Assembly (NCBI GenBank): GCA_038231775.1
Contig: JBBRKS010000155.1
Span: forward strand, 1-9,265
DNA: 9,265 nucleotides
Direction: 5' to 3'
DNA from: Stagnihabitans sp038231775
GTDB lineage: Bacteria; Pseudomonadota; Alphaproteobacteria; Rhodobacterales; Rhodobacteraceae
Below, one piece after another: positions 1-7,976 of this stretch (positions within the stretch are counted from its first letter, which is position 1; each line of letters starts with the position of its first letter). The notes under the pieces are model-generated. The model saw only the letters and a list, made by a program, of their open reading frames with translations, was not told where the DNA came from and did not search any database. A program made the position numbers and the translations under genes.

Positions 1-428
1 CGCACCACTTTGACGGGCTGCCCGGCCTGTTGACCGCGATTGCCGCCCGCGCCTTTGCCACCTTTGCCAACACGCTTTTTGCGGCGCGTGAGGCGGCAGG
101 CCCCGCCCCCCGCGCGCGGCTGGACGGCACCTGTCAAGGCTATCTGACCTTTGCCGCCAGCCATGCGGGCCTGTTTCATGTGATGTTCGTCTCTGCCGAG
201 GTCAACCGTGGTGACCCTGACCTGATGCCCCATGCCATGCGGTCGTATCAGATTTTGAAAGAGGCCTGCGCGCCCTTTGTGCGCCACCCCGATGACCGGC
301 TTGAGGTTGCGGTCTGGTCGATGGTGCACGGCTATGCCGCCCTGGGCTTTTCGGGGGCGCATCCGGGCGGACCGTTTGACCGCCCCCCCGGCTTTGCCGA
401 ACTTTTGCAAGAATTGCTGCCGGGATGA
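1..428 (+). CDS. TetR/AcrR-family transcriptional regulator, C-terminal part (5' truncated by window edge)
   Basis: The reading frame is open from base 3 to the TGA at 426-428, giving about 141 residues with no start inside the window. The TTG at 30 is internal, because the frame is open and family-like upstream of it. The first residues (HHFDGLPGLLTAIAARAF) match the end of a TetR N-terminal helix-turn-helix domain, where a [Y/H]-x-HF motif is followed by a loop and an LL-x-A-[I/V]-A helix. The rest is an alpha-helical ligand/dimerisation domain. It contains the hydrophobic segment HAGLFHVMF and the W-x2-VHG motif (WSMVHG) that defines the WHG-type TetR C-terminal domain. Such proteins are usually dimeric repressors that respond to small molecules. 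The ligand and targets cannot be read here, because the DNA-binding helices lie outside the window. It is separated from the rhamnose genes by a tRNA unit with its own terminator, so a role in rhamnose control is not suggested. Confidence 0.85.
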   Translation, partial: HHFDGLPGLLTAIAARAFATFANTLFAAREAAGPAPRARLDGTCQGYLTFAASHAGLFHVMFVSAEVNRGDPDLMPHAMRSYQILKEACAPFVRHPDDRLEVAVWSMVHGYAALGFSGAHPGGPFDRPPGFAELLQELLPG

Positions 429-450
429 CAAATTCCCTGCACAAACCCGC

Positions 451-479
451 TTGCCCCTGCCTGCGACACGCGCTAGTAA
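451..479 (+). promoter_or_regulatory. Putative sigma-70-type promoter of tRNA-Gly
   Basis: A -35-like TTGCCC at 451-456 and a -10-like TAGTAA at 474-479 are separated by exactly 17 bases. This would place transcription start near 486, about 7 bases before the mature tRNA. The spacing and position make it the natural promoter of the tRNA. Neither hexamer is perfect and no experiment supports it. Confidence 0.55.
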
Positions 480-492
480 CCCGCCACGGAGT

Positions 493-567
493 GCGGGCGT
501 AGCTCAGGGGTAGAGCATAACCTTGCCAAGGTTAGGGTCGAGGGTTCGAATCCCTTCGCCCGCTCCA
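493..567 (+). tRNA. tRNA-Gly (anticodon GCC)
   Basis: The sequence folds as a complete cloverleaf. The acceptor stem GCGGGCG (493-499) pairs with CGCCCGC (557-563). The D arm has a GCTC/GAGC stem (502-505 with 513-516). The anticodon arm has a TAACC/GGTTA stem around the loop TTGCCAA, with anticodon GCC at 525-527. The T arm has the stem GAGGG/CCCTT, including one G-T pair, around TTCGAAT (545-551). The discriminator base T564 is followed by a genome-encoded CCA (565-567). The anticodon GCC reads GGC and GGU glycine codons, and GGC is abundant in this GC-rich window. The gene has its own upstream promoter-like element and a terminator directly downstream, so it appears to be a single-gene transcription unit. 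Confidence 0.97.
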
Positions 568-570
568 GAT

Positions 571-604
571 AAAAGGGTCAGCCGTTGGGCTGGCCCTTTT
601 GGTT
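571..604 (+). terminator. Rho-independent terminator of the tRNA-Gly unit
   Basis: AAAAGGGTCAGCC (571-583) pairs with GGCTGGCCCTTTT (588-600) across the 4-base loop GTTG. This is a 13-bp stem with a single T-G wobble, and its 3' arm ends in a T run, followed by a further short T tract after GG. It starts 4 bases after the CCA end of the tRNA. The A run on the 5' arm means it may also terminate transcription coming from the right on the other strand. Confidence 0.88.
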
Positions 605-740
605 TTCGGGGATTGGTGGCTTGGGGCGTGCGGCTTGACCCGTTTGACGGCTTTGGCCCAAGGGCCGCCGCTGCGTTGTTTTCCTTGGGTTTTCGGCGGC
701 GGATCGTTAAGGTTTGCTTGCGGCCAAAGGGGGCAGGATC
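605..740 (+). other. Leader/intergenic region upstream of rhaK
   Basis: No gene is supported here. The region presumably contains the rhaK promoter. Two TTGAC elements (635-639 and 644-648) could serve as -35 boxes, but neither has a convincing -10 at normal spacing. A short palindrome, GGCCC-AA-GGGCC, lies at 655-666. A CCGCCG at 665-670 could pair with CGGCGG at 694-699 to form a GC-rich hairpin with a loop of about 23 bases. I see no copy of the TGCAGTA element found in the rhaR-rhaD intergenic region. Confidence 0.4.
726..733 (+). promoter_or_regulatory. Ribosome binding site deciding the rhaK start
   Basis: AAAGGGGG lies 7 bases before the GTG at 741 and 10 bases before a second in-frame GTG at 744. 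The further upstream TTG at 714 would place this purine run inside the coding region and has no comparable Shine-Dalgarno sequence of its own. The start is therefore taken as GTG 741, with 744 possible. Confidence 0.6.
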
Positions 741-2114
741 GTGGTGCAGAACGTGGCTGTCATCGACATTGGCAAGACCAATGCGAAGCTTTTGTTGATC
801 GACCTTTCAACCGGGGCCGAGGTTCAGGTCTTCAAAATGCCGAACCGGGTGGTTGACGCCTTCCCCTACCCGCATTTTGACACCGATGCGTTGTGGGCCT
901 TTGTGCTGGACGGGCTTGCCGCGCTGGCTGCGGGCCACCGCATCGACGCGGTCAGTATCACCACGCACGGCGCTTGTGCGGCGCTGGTCGATGCGGCGGG
1001 CGATCTGGTGTTGCCGATCCTTGATTATGAATTCGCAGGCCCTGACACCTTGCCCGCCTATGACGCGATGCGACCGCCATTTGACGAAACAGGCTCGCCA
1101 CGTTTGCCCGGCGGTCTGAACCTTGGCGCGCAGATTTACTGGCAGGCGCAGACTTACCCGGAGGCTTTCGCGAGAACCGCGCATATCCTGACCTATCCGC
1201 AATATTGGGCGCATCGGCTGACCGGGCTGGCGGTGTCAGAGGTGACCTCACTCGGCTGTCACACCGATCTGTGGAACCCATGGGCGGGGCGTTTTTCGAC
1301 GCTGGTCGAAGGTCAGGGCTGGCGCGGGCTGTTCCCGGCCGTGCAGCCCGCCGCAGCGCGGTTTGCCTTGCGGGCTGACCTTTGCACGCGGCTGGGTTTA
1401 CCGCAGGGCCTGCCGGTGCATTCGGGCATCCACGATTCCAACGCGTCCCTGCTGCCCTATCTGGGCGGGGATCAGGCGTTTTCGGTGGTGTCCAGCGGGA
1501 CGTGGATGATCTGTCTGGCGGTCGGCGGGCCTGCGGTTGTGCTGGACAGCGCGCGCGATGTGCTGGTGAATGTGAACGCGAAAGGCACCCCGACGCCGAC
1601 CGCCCGCTATATGGGCGGGCGTGAGTTTGATGAGATGACGGAGGGGCGTGGTGTAGCACCGTCTGACCTTGACCGGGCGGCGGTGCTGGCGGGGATCATG
1701 GCCCTGCCCTCACTTCATCCGGCGACCGGGCCATTTCCCGGGCTGGCGCAGGCGTGGAGCGCGCAGCCTGCGACCGACGGGCAGCGCAGTCTTGCGGCCA
1801 GCTATTACACCGCGCTGATGGGGGCGGAATGTCTGGGCCTGATCGGCGCGCAGGGGCCGATCCATGTCGAGGGGCCGTTCGGCGGCAACCCGGATTTTGC
1901 AGTGATGCTGGCGACGGCGACCGGGCGACCGGTTCTGACTGGCGGGCAAAGTGCCGGGACCGGGCTTGGCGCTGCGATGCTGGCCGGGACTTTGGGTGCG
2001 CCGAAAGTTGGGGTGGTGGCTGTCACACCTTCGACCGACCCGCGCCTTGCCGACTATGCGGCGGCGTGGCGGATCAGGGTTAATGCCCTTTGGGCGGCGC
2101 GGACGGGCACCTAG
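741..2114 (+). CDS. rhaK: L-rhamnulokinase, FGGY carbohydrate kinase family
   Basis: This encodes a 457-residue cytoplasmic sugar kinase expected to phosphorylate L-rhamnulose to L-rhamnulose-1-phosphate with ATP. The N-terminal phosphate-binding motif is DIGKTNAK (residues 9-16), the variant typical of alphaproteobacterial RhaK-type FGGY kinases. HSGIHDSNAS (227-236) carries the likely catalytic base, Asp232. SSGTW (251-255) opens the second actin-like domain. The C-terminal nucleotide-binding region contains VEGPFGGNPDF from residue 376 and a GGQSAGTGLGAAM stretch. The length is normal for the family. The start is GTG 741, chosen by its Shine-Dalgarno sequence; a TTG at 714 would add 9 residues. 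The substrate is inferred from the neighbours, since FGGY kinases cannot be told apart reliably by motifs alone. In Rhizobium leguminosarum rhaK is the last gene of the transport operon, and the kinase is needed for rhamnose uptake there. Here it is on the opposite strand, converging on that operon, so it must have its own promoter. Confidence 0.9.
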   Translation: MVQNVAVIDIGKTNAKLLLIDLSTGAEVQVFKMPNRVVDAFPYPHFDTDALWAFVLDGLAALAAGHRIDAVSITTHGACAALVDAAGDLVLPILDYEFAGPDTLPAYDAMRPPFDETGSPRLPGGLNLGAQIYWQAQTYPEAFARTAHILTYPQYWAHRLTGLAVSEVTSLGCHTDLWNPWAGRFSTLVEGQGWRGLFPAVQPAAARFALRADLCTRLGLPQGLPVHSGIHDSNASLLPYLGGDQAFSVVSSGTWMICLAVGGPAVVLDSARDVLVNVNAKGTPTPTARYMGGREFDEMTEGRGVAPSDLDRAAVLAGIMALPSLHPATGPFPGLAQAWSAQPATDGQRSLAASYYTALMGAECLGLIGAQGPIHVEGPFGGNPDFAVMLATATGRPVLTGGQSAGTGLGAAMLAGTLGAPKVGVVAVTPSTDPRLADYAAAWRIRVNALWAARTGT

Positions 2115-2121
2115 GACGCCT

Positions 2122-2433
2122 TTACGCCAGATAGAACGTCTCAATCAGGTCAACCGCGACCGGAGAGCCGTCTGCATTGGTCCGCATGATATCGCCCATA
2201 TGCGCCCACCATTTGCGCATCACCGGATGGCTGGGCAGGTCGGCCATCGTGTGGAGTTCGGGCCGTTCAAGATAGCCGAACAGCACGCCGGTTTCACGGT
2301 CAAGGTGGATCGAGTAGTTTGACACGCCTGACGCCGTCAGCAGTTCGGCCAGGTCTGGCCAAAGCGCATCGTGGCGGCGGATGTATTCCGCCTCACTCCC
2401 CGGATTGAGGTACATCTTGAATGCGTGGCGCAT
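2122..2433 (-). CDS. rhaM: L-rhamnose mutarotase
   Basis: This encodes a 103-residue protein with the length and pattern of the RhaM/YiiL/RhaU family of dimeric alpha-beta-barrel mutarotases. These interconvert the alpha and beta anomers of L-rhamnose so that the isomerase receives its preferred form. The family landmarks are the KMYLNPG start, EYIRRHDALWP (residues 16-26), SNYSIHLD, GYLE and KWWAHM (74-79). Tyr17 and His21 match the active-site tyrosine and histidine described for E. coli RhaM (Tyr18 and His22). The reading frame stays open far upstream inside rhaQ, but the true start is the ATG at 2431-2433: it follows an AAGGGGG ribosome binding site, begins at the conserved N-terminus, and lies 11 bases after the rhaQ stop. 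It is the last gene of the minus-strand operon. The equivalent Rhizobium gene is called rhaU. Confidence 0.95.
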   Translation of the reverse strand: MRHAFKMYLNPGSEAEYIRRHDALWPDLAELLTASGVSNYSIHLDRETGVLFGYLERPELHTMADLPSHPVMRKWWAHMGDIMRTNADGSPVAVDLIETFYLA

Positions 2434-2444
2434 GGCTACCCCCT

Positions 2445-3398
2445 TCAGGTTTTGGCGCGGCGGGCGCGCAGGTCGTTGGACAGGTTGGGGATCAGGACGG
2501 ATGCGATCAGCAGAATGCCGATCACGCCGGTCTGCAAATGCCCGGTGATGTTGGTCAGCGCCATGCCGTTCCTGAGGTTCAGGATGATCAGGATTGACAG
2601 CACCACCCCGGTCATTGACCCCTTGCCGCCAAAGATGCTGACGCCGCCCAGCAGAACCATCGTGATGATGTCGAGTTCGAACCCGGTGCCCGCATCGCCC
2701 CTGACCGACCCCAGACGTGCGGCATATAGCAGGCCCGCGAGGGCGGCGATAAACCCGCTCATCAAGAACAGGATGGTTTTGACGCGGGCGACGTTCAAGC
2801 CGGAAAACCGCGCCACTTCGGCATTGGTGCCGATCACCACGATCTGGCGGCCAAACCCGGTGCGGTGCAATAAGATGCCCAAACCGATCAGGAGGACCAC
2901 GAACAGGATCAGCGACAAGGGAAACGGCCCGATCAGCGCATCCTGACCCAGAAAGGTGAACCAGTCGGGAAAGTTGCCCATGCTTTGATCCTTGACCAGA
3001 ACCCGGGCAAAACCGCGAAAGCCGATCAGCATGGCAAGGGTCACCACCAGTGACGGTATCCCGGCCCGCGCAATCAACAACGCGTTGATCAGCCCGGCCA
3101 CCAGACCGATGCCAAGGCACACCGCTATCGCCAGGCCAGCGGGCCAGCCGTTGGTGAACATGTAGCCAAAGGCGCAGGCCGACAGTCCCATGACAGAGGC
3201 GACCGACAAGTCAATTTCGGCATTGATGATGATCAGCGTCATCACCAGCGCCACGATGATCTTTTCAACCGACAGCTGGAACAGGTTGATCTGATTCTGC
3301 ACGGTCAGAAACTCGGGTGCGAGGATCACGTTGCCTGCGAATGTCAGCACGAACAGCAGGGCCAGCATCCCCTCCCAGCTTTTCAGGCGGGCCATCAT
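2445..3398 (-). CDS. rhaQ: Rhamnose ABC transporter permease (second permease)
   Basis: This encodes a 317-residue inner-membrane protein of the RbsC-like permease family (branched-chain/ribose type, BPD_transp_2). Hydrophobic helices cover almost the whole length, for example residues 11-27, 46-59, 86-109, 159-177 and 207-227. The conserved loop IINAEIDLSV (57-66) and the later segment VIGTNAEVARFSGL (188-201), the cytoplasmic ATPase-contact region of this family, are clear. LLGGVSIFGGKGSMTG follows at about 249-263. The protein ends in a short basic tail. It is expected to form a heterodimeric channel with RhaP. The start ATG overlaps the rhaP stop as ATGA, with GAAAGGGGG just upstream, so translation is probably coupled. 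A second ATG directly follows the first and could equally be used. Assignment as rhaQ rather than rhaP rests on order relative to the Rhizobium locus (rhaT, rhaP, rhaQ). Confidence 0.9.
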   Translation of the reverse strand: MMARLKSWEGMLALLFVLTFAGNVILAPEFLTVQNQINLFQLSVEKIIVALVMTLIIINAEIDLSVASVMGLSACAFGYMFTNGWPAGLAIAVCLGIGLVAGLINALLIARAGIPSLVVTLAMLIGFRGFARVLVKDQSMGNFPDWFTFLGQDALIGPFPLSLILFVVLLIGLGILLHRTGFGRQIVVIGTNAEVARFSGLNVARVKTILFLMSGFIAALAGLLYAARLGSVRGDAGTGFELDIITMVLLGGVSIFGGKGSMTGVVLSILIILNLRNGMALTNITGHLQTGVIGILLIASVLIPNLSNDLRARRAKT

Positions 3399-4392
3399 GC
3401 GGCCCCCTTCTTTGCGCCAAGCCGACCAAGTGAACGGGACATGACGGTGTCAACCGTCACCGCCGCCATGATCAGCATGCCCAAAAGCGCGTCGCGCCAG
3501 AACTCCGAAACCAGCTCCCACCGGGTGAGGGAGTTGTCGATCGTGTCAACCAGCACGCAGCCGATCACCACACCAATCATGCTGCCGGAACCGCCAAGGA
3601 TCGACACGCCACCAACCACCACGGCCGCCACGGCTTTCAGTTCAAAGCCCATGCCCGCCACCACGGTGATGTTGCCGAACTTGGCCAGAAAGATCAGGCC
3701 CGACAGGCCGGCAAATGCACCTGACAAAACGAAGGCGGTAAAGATGACCATGGCAGAATTGATCCCCGCCATCATCGCCGCATCGGGGTTTGAGCCTACC
3801 GCATAAAACCTGCGGGCAGCGCGCAGCCGTGTCAGCGCAAGGCCCATCGCGACGGCGGCACTTAGCGCCAGAACCACCGTCACCCGCACATCCAGACCAA
3901 AGAGCGAAAACGCATTGGCCTGTGGCAGATCGACAATCCATTGCGGCAGGCTGGCGGTGGTGATCGTCTTGGCATCGGAATACTGCACCAGAAAGCTGCG
4001 GTACAAGGCCAGCGTCCCAAGGGTCACGATGATCGAAGGCACGCGGCCCCATGACACCAACACGCCGTTGATCGCCCCCATGAAGGCACCAATTCCCATT
4101 GCCAGCAACGCGACCAGCAGCGGGTTCAGGTCGGGGTGCAGGCCCAGAAACTGCCCGGTCAGATAGGCCACCATGCCGACAGTTGACCCAACCGACAGGT
4201 CAATGTTGCGCGTCATCACGACAATCGCCTGACCCACCGCAATTGGCAAGATCACGGCGGCTGAGGTGGAGATGCGGGTGAACATCCTTGGCGAAAGGTA
4301 GCTGTCGATCTGGGTTGAGAAAAACAGAATCGTCGCCAGCAACGCCACGAACAGCGCAATGATGCGCAGGGTCTGGGGGTGGATTTTGGCGA

Positions 4393-4396
<4 letters not shown>
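3395..4396 (-). CDS. rhaP: Rhamnose ABC transporter permease (first permease)
   Basis: This encodes a 333-residue RbsC-type inner-membrane permease. Hydrophobic segments appear at about residues 11-26, 45-61, 92-114, 171-187, 215-237, 256-266 and 303-316. Family landmarks are MTRNIDLSVGS (61-71), AINGVLVSWGRVPSIIVTLGT (108-128, conserved part), the cytoplasmic contact AVGSNPDAAMMAGI (199-212) and VVGGVSILGGSGSMIG (260-275). It pairs with RhaQ, to which it is related but clearly divergent, to form the membrane channel. It is fed by RhaS and driven by RhaT. Both ends overlap neighbours by 4 bases in the ATGA pattern, with rhaT upstream and rhaQ downstream, which implies coupled translation and matched amounts of the three membrane-associated subunits. 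Confidence 0.92.
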
Positions 4397-5901
<1,505 letters not shown>

Positions 5902-5928
5902 AGTCAGACCTCAGGATGCCAGAGAACA

Positions 5929-5953
5929 CAGGGCCGCCACCGGGGCGGCCCTG
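5929..5953 (-). repeat. Intercistronic hairpin between rhaS and rhaT
   Basis: CAGGGCCGCC (5929-5938) and GGCGGCCCTG (5944-5953) form a perfect 10-bp GC-rich stem with a 5-base loop. It lies in the 76-base gap between rhaS and rhaT, beginning 25 bases after the rhaS stop. No U-rich tract follows it in the direction of transcription, so it does not look like a standard terminator. The likely role, by analogy with other binding-protein transporter operons, is to protect the 3' end of a processed rhaS mRNA or to reduce read-through, keeping binding protein in excess. Confidence 0.7.
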
Positions 5954-5977
5954 CAAGGTCTTGGAAACGGCGTCGAA

Positions 5978-7015
5978 TTACTTCGAGGCGGCTTCGACGT
6001 TGTCTTTGTTGTAAACGGTGAACGGCCCCATCAGCACGCGCTTGGCACCGGCACGGCCCGGGTCTTCGTCAATCTTGAAGTTGCCCATGCGCCCGGCGTG
6101 GAACTCTTCGCCGATCTCACCCTTGATCGACCCGGTCGCGAGCAAATAGCTGGTGTAATAGGTCAGATATCCAAGATCGACAAAGCTCCACAGGGCGAAT
6201 TCCGGCGCGCAGCCGTTCATCGTGTAGGACACCATTTCCGCCGGCAGACCAAGGCCCGAGACCTTGACCTTGTCGCACAGCTTTTCGTCCTGCATCGCCT
6301 TGGCGGCGGCCACGATGCCCACCGTGGTCGGCGCCATGATCACCTTCAGGTTCGGGTACTTGTCGACCAGACCCAGGGCGCGGTTGTAGGATTCTTCGGA
6401 CTGGTCATTGCCGTAAACGACGTCATCCAGTTTCAGGTCCTTGTATTTGGCGTCGGTGGTCAGCACCTTTTTCATCGCCTCGATCCAGGCGTTCTGGTTG
6501 GCGGCATCGGGGCTGGCCGACAGGATGGCAAATTCGCCAGCGCCCCCGGTTTCGTTGAACACCATGTCGGCCATCACGGTGCCGATTGACCCGAAATCGA
6601 CCTGTGCCACGAACACGCTTTCGCCCTTGCCGGACGGAATGGGCGAGTCCCATGTCACAACCTTGGTGCCAGCCGCCTGTGCCGCCTCGGCGGTCGGTGC
6701 GATCTGGTCACCGGCGTTGTTGGACAGCATGACCACGCCCTGCTTTTGGGTGGTCGCGGTCGTCAGCATTTCGATCTGACCGGCGGCAGAGTTTTCAGCC
6801 GTTGGCCCGATGTACTGGTAGGTTCCGGTGTTGCCCAGTTCCTTGGCCGCTTCCTGCGCGCCGCGATCTGCCTGATCGAAGGGCAGAATGCCAAGGAATT
6901 TCGGCAGCAGCACGATGTTCACAGCCTGACCGGGCTTTGCTTCCATCACGTCTGCGAAAGCGGTCGTGCCCATCAGGCCCGCCGCCATGGTCAAGGCAAA
7001 TCCAAGTTTGTTCAT
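5978..7015 (-). CDS. rhaS: Rhamnose ABC transporter periplasmic substrate-binding protein
   Basis: This encodes a 345-residue member of the periplasmic sugar-binding (RbsB/Peripla_BP_4-like) family. Residues 1-21 form a Sec signal peptide, with a lysine near the N-terminus, a hydrophobic core and a predicted cut after AFA (21/22). There is no lipobox cysteine, so the mature protein should be soluble in the periplasm. The body has the two-lobe pattern of the family. IVLLPKFLGILPFDQADRGA (34-53) marks the first strand and ligand-loop region. IEMLTTATTQKQGVVMLSNN (81-100), VVTWDSPIP (119-127), FAILSASPDAANQNAWIEAM (162-181) and VIMAPTTVGIVAAAKAM (225-241) follow. The mature protein has two cysteines (247 and 269) in the C-terminal lobe that could pair, which is untested. 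The start ATG has the best ribosome binding site in the window (GGGAGGA, 6 bases upstream), fitting the high expression of binding proteins. It should not be confused with the unrelated E. coli activator also called RhaS. Confidence 0.94.
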   Translation of the reverse strand: MNKLGFALTMAAGLMGTTAFADVMEAKPGQAVNIVLLPKFLGILPFDQADRGAQEAAKELGNTGTYQYIGPTAENSAAGQIEMLTTATTQKQGVVMLSNNAGDQIAPTAEAAQAAGTKVVTWDSPIPSGKGESVFVAQVDFGSIGTVMADMVFNETGGAGEFAILSASPDAANQNAWIEAMKKVLTTDAKYKDLKLDDVVYGNDQSEESYNRALGLVDKYPNLKVIMAPTTVGIVAAAKAMQDEKLCDKVKVSGLGLPAEMVSYTMNGCAPEFALWSFVDLGYLTYYTSYLLATGSIKGEIGEEFHAGRMGNFKIDEDPGRAGAKRVLMGPFTVYNKDNVEAASK

Positions 7016-7021
7016 AAGTTA

Positions 7022-7028
7022 TCCTCCC
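7022..7028 (-). promoter_or_regulatory. Strong ribosome binding site of rhaS
   Basis: On the minus strand GGGAGGA sits 6 bases before the rhaS ATG (7013-7015), in the 31-base gap after rhaR. It is a near-perfect Shine-Dalgarno sequence. This contrasts with the weak or absent ones of rhaR and rhaD, and suggests strong translation of the binding protein relative to its repressor on the same mRNA. Confidence 0.75.
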
Positions 7029-7046
7029 GTTTGGTTTTAGTCGGCT

Positions 7047-7844
7047 TTAAGCTGCCGATAGCTTCGTGATCCGTTCCTCTTCGGCGATAAGGACCTCCAC
7101 CCCCACCGACCGCAGATGATCCACCATCCCCGGCGGCGCACCGGAATCGGTGACCACCGTGGAAACCCGTGTCAGGGGGCAGACAACCATGTTGCCCCGC
7201 GCCTCGAACTTTGAGGAATCTGCAATGACGATCAGCTTTTCGGCGCGCTTGAGCAGTTTTGCCTCGGCCCGCGCAATCAGGGGATCGCTTTCGATCACAC
7301 CCATCGGCGTGATCGCGTAACACGACATGAACATCTTGCCCGCCGCAAAGTGCTGAATCGCATCCTCTTCAAACGGCGACAGGATGATGCCGGGTTCGCG
7401 GTACAATTCCCCCCCCGGCAGCACAACGCGGTTGCCGGAATTGGCGATCAGTTCCTGCGCAATCGGGAAAGAGTTGGTCAGCACCTGCATCCGGTGCTGG
7501 CGCAGGCATTGCGCCATGAACCACGTGGTGGACCCGGCATTCAGAATGATCGAGTCGCCATTGGCACACAGGCTGGCGGCCTTGCGCGCCACCGCCAGCT
7601 TGGCGTCGGCATTGGTGGTCTGGCTGGCCCCGAACGAGGCCGCCGTCAGGTCGCCCTGCCCCACCTCTGCCGTTTCCGCGCCGCCATGAACCCGGCGCAA
7701 CTGGCCACTGTCTTCCAGTCGCGCCAGATCACGGCGCAGGGTCGCCAGCGACGCCCCGGTGATCGCCGCAAGATCGTTCACACGAACGATGCCGCGTTCC
7801 CGAAGCCGGTTGAGGATGAGTTGCCATCTTTCACGTTCATGCAT
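7047..7844 (-). CDS. rhaR: DeoR-family transcriptional repressor of rhamnose genes
   Basis: This encodes a 265-residue DeoR-type regulator of normal length. Residues 1-56 form the winged helix-turn-helix domain (MHERERWQLILNRL, VNDLAAITGASLATLRRDL, then the wing LRRVHGGAE). The C-terminal sugar-phosphate-sensing domain shows LNAGSTTWFMA (101-111), VLTNSFPIAQEL (121-132), VLPGGELY (141-148) and IVIADSSKF (205-213), all standard for the DeoR effector fold. The frame is open back to 7985, but the ATG at 7842-7844 gives the family-typical N-terminus; upstream options such as GTG 7871 or ATG 7901 would add non-conserved residues and run into the operator region. No good ribosome binding site precedes it, so expression is probably low. 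It is the first gene of the operon, 31 bases before rhaS, so it likely represses itself. By analogy with Rhizobium RhaR it should be a negative regulator relieved by a rhamnose-pathway metabolite; the exact inducer is not visible. Confidence 0.9.
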   Translation of the reverse strand: MHERERWQLILNRLRERGIVRVNDLAAITGASLATLRRDLARLEDSGQLRRVHGGAETAEVGQGDLTAASFGASQTTNADAKLAVARKAASLCANGDSIILNAGSTTWFMAQCLRQHRMQVLTNSFPIAQELIANSGNRVVLPGGELYREPGIILSPFEEDAIQHFAAGKMFMSCYAITPMGVIESDPLIARAEAKLLKRAEKLIVIADSSKFEARGNMVVCPLTRVSTVVTDSGAPPGMVDHLRSVGVEVLIAEEERITKLSAA

Positions 7845-7889
7845 CCGGTCAAGGTAGTCATAATCGCTCACATCCGTCAACAAACAATC

Positions 7890-7929
7890 GCAATGCTGCA
7901 TTGCAGTAAGTTTACTGCGCTGCAGTATG
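7890..7929. promoter_or_regulatory. Cluster of overlapping palindromes, probable RhaR operator
   Basis: Three dyads sit end to end. GCAATG-CTG-CATTGC lies at 7890-7904, GCAGTAA-GT-TTACTGC at 7903-7918 and ACTGC-GCT-GCAGT at 7914-7926. The element TGCAGTA occurs as a direct repeat at 7902-7908 and 7921-7927, a 19-base period, with its inverse TACTGC between them at 7913-7918. The wider 15-base units at 7896-7910 and 7915-7929 differ at only 3 positions. The cluster lies in the divergent rhaR-rhaD intergenic region, 46 bases upstream of the rhaR start and about 50 bases upstream of the rhaD start. One repressor bound here could therefore control both units. Binding by RhaR is inferred from position; no other TGCAGTA cluster was noticed in the window. 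Confidence 0.7.
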
Positions 7930-7940
7930 CACCATATTGA

Positions 7941-7969
7941 TTGACGATGAGCGTTTTTGACCCTAGCCT
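7941..7969 (+). promoter_or_regulatory. Candidate promoter of rhaD
   Basis: TTGACG (7941-7946) resembles a -35 box, and TAGCCT (7964-7969) is a weak -10 candidate at exactly 17 bases spacing. The element lies just downstream of the palindrome cluster. Initiation would be expected at about 7976, directly at the proposed ATG. The -10 match is poor, so this is tentative. I could not identify a convincing promoter for the rhaR side. Confidence 0.35.
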
Positions 7970-7976
7970 TTGCCCT

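Noticed and set aside
665..702. Possible riboswitch or attenuator before rhaK (CCGCCG / CGGCGG pairing)
   Set aside because: It is only a short GC-rich inverted repeat with a long loop. There is no U tract and no known aptamer pattern, so chance pairing in GC-rich DNA is likely.
958..1659. Minus-strand open frame (233 codons) within rhaK
   Set aside because: It is antisense to the FGGY kinase, proline/arginine/serine-rich and without recognisable motifs.
2122..3120. Open frame of 332 codons that would fuse about 229 residues upstream of the mutarotase
   Set aside because: The upstream part is an out-of-frame reading of the rhaQ permease. The 103-residue mutarotase with its own Shine-Dalgarno sequence and ATG at 2433 explains the conserved part fully.
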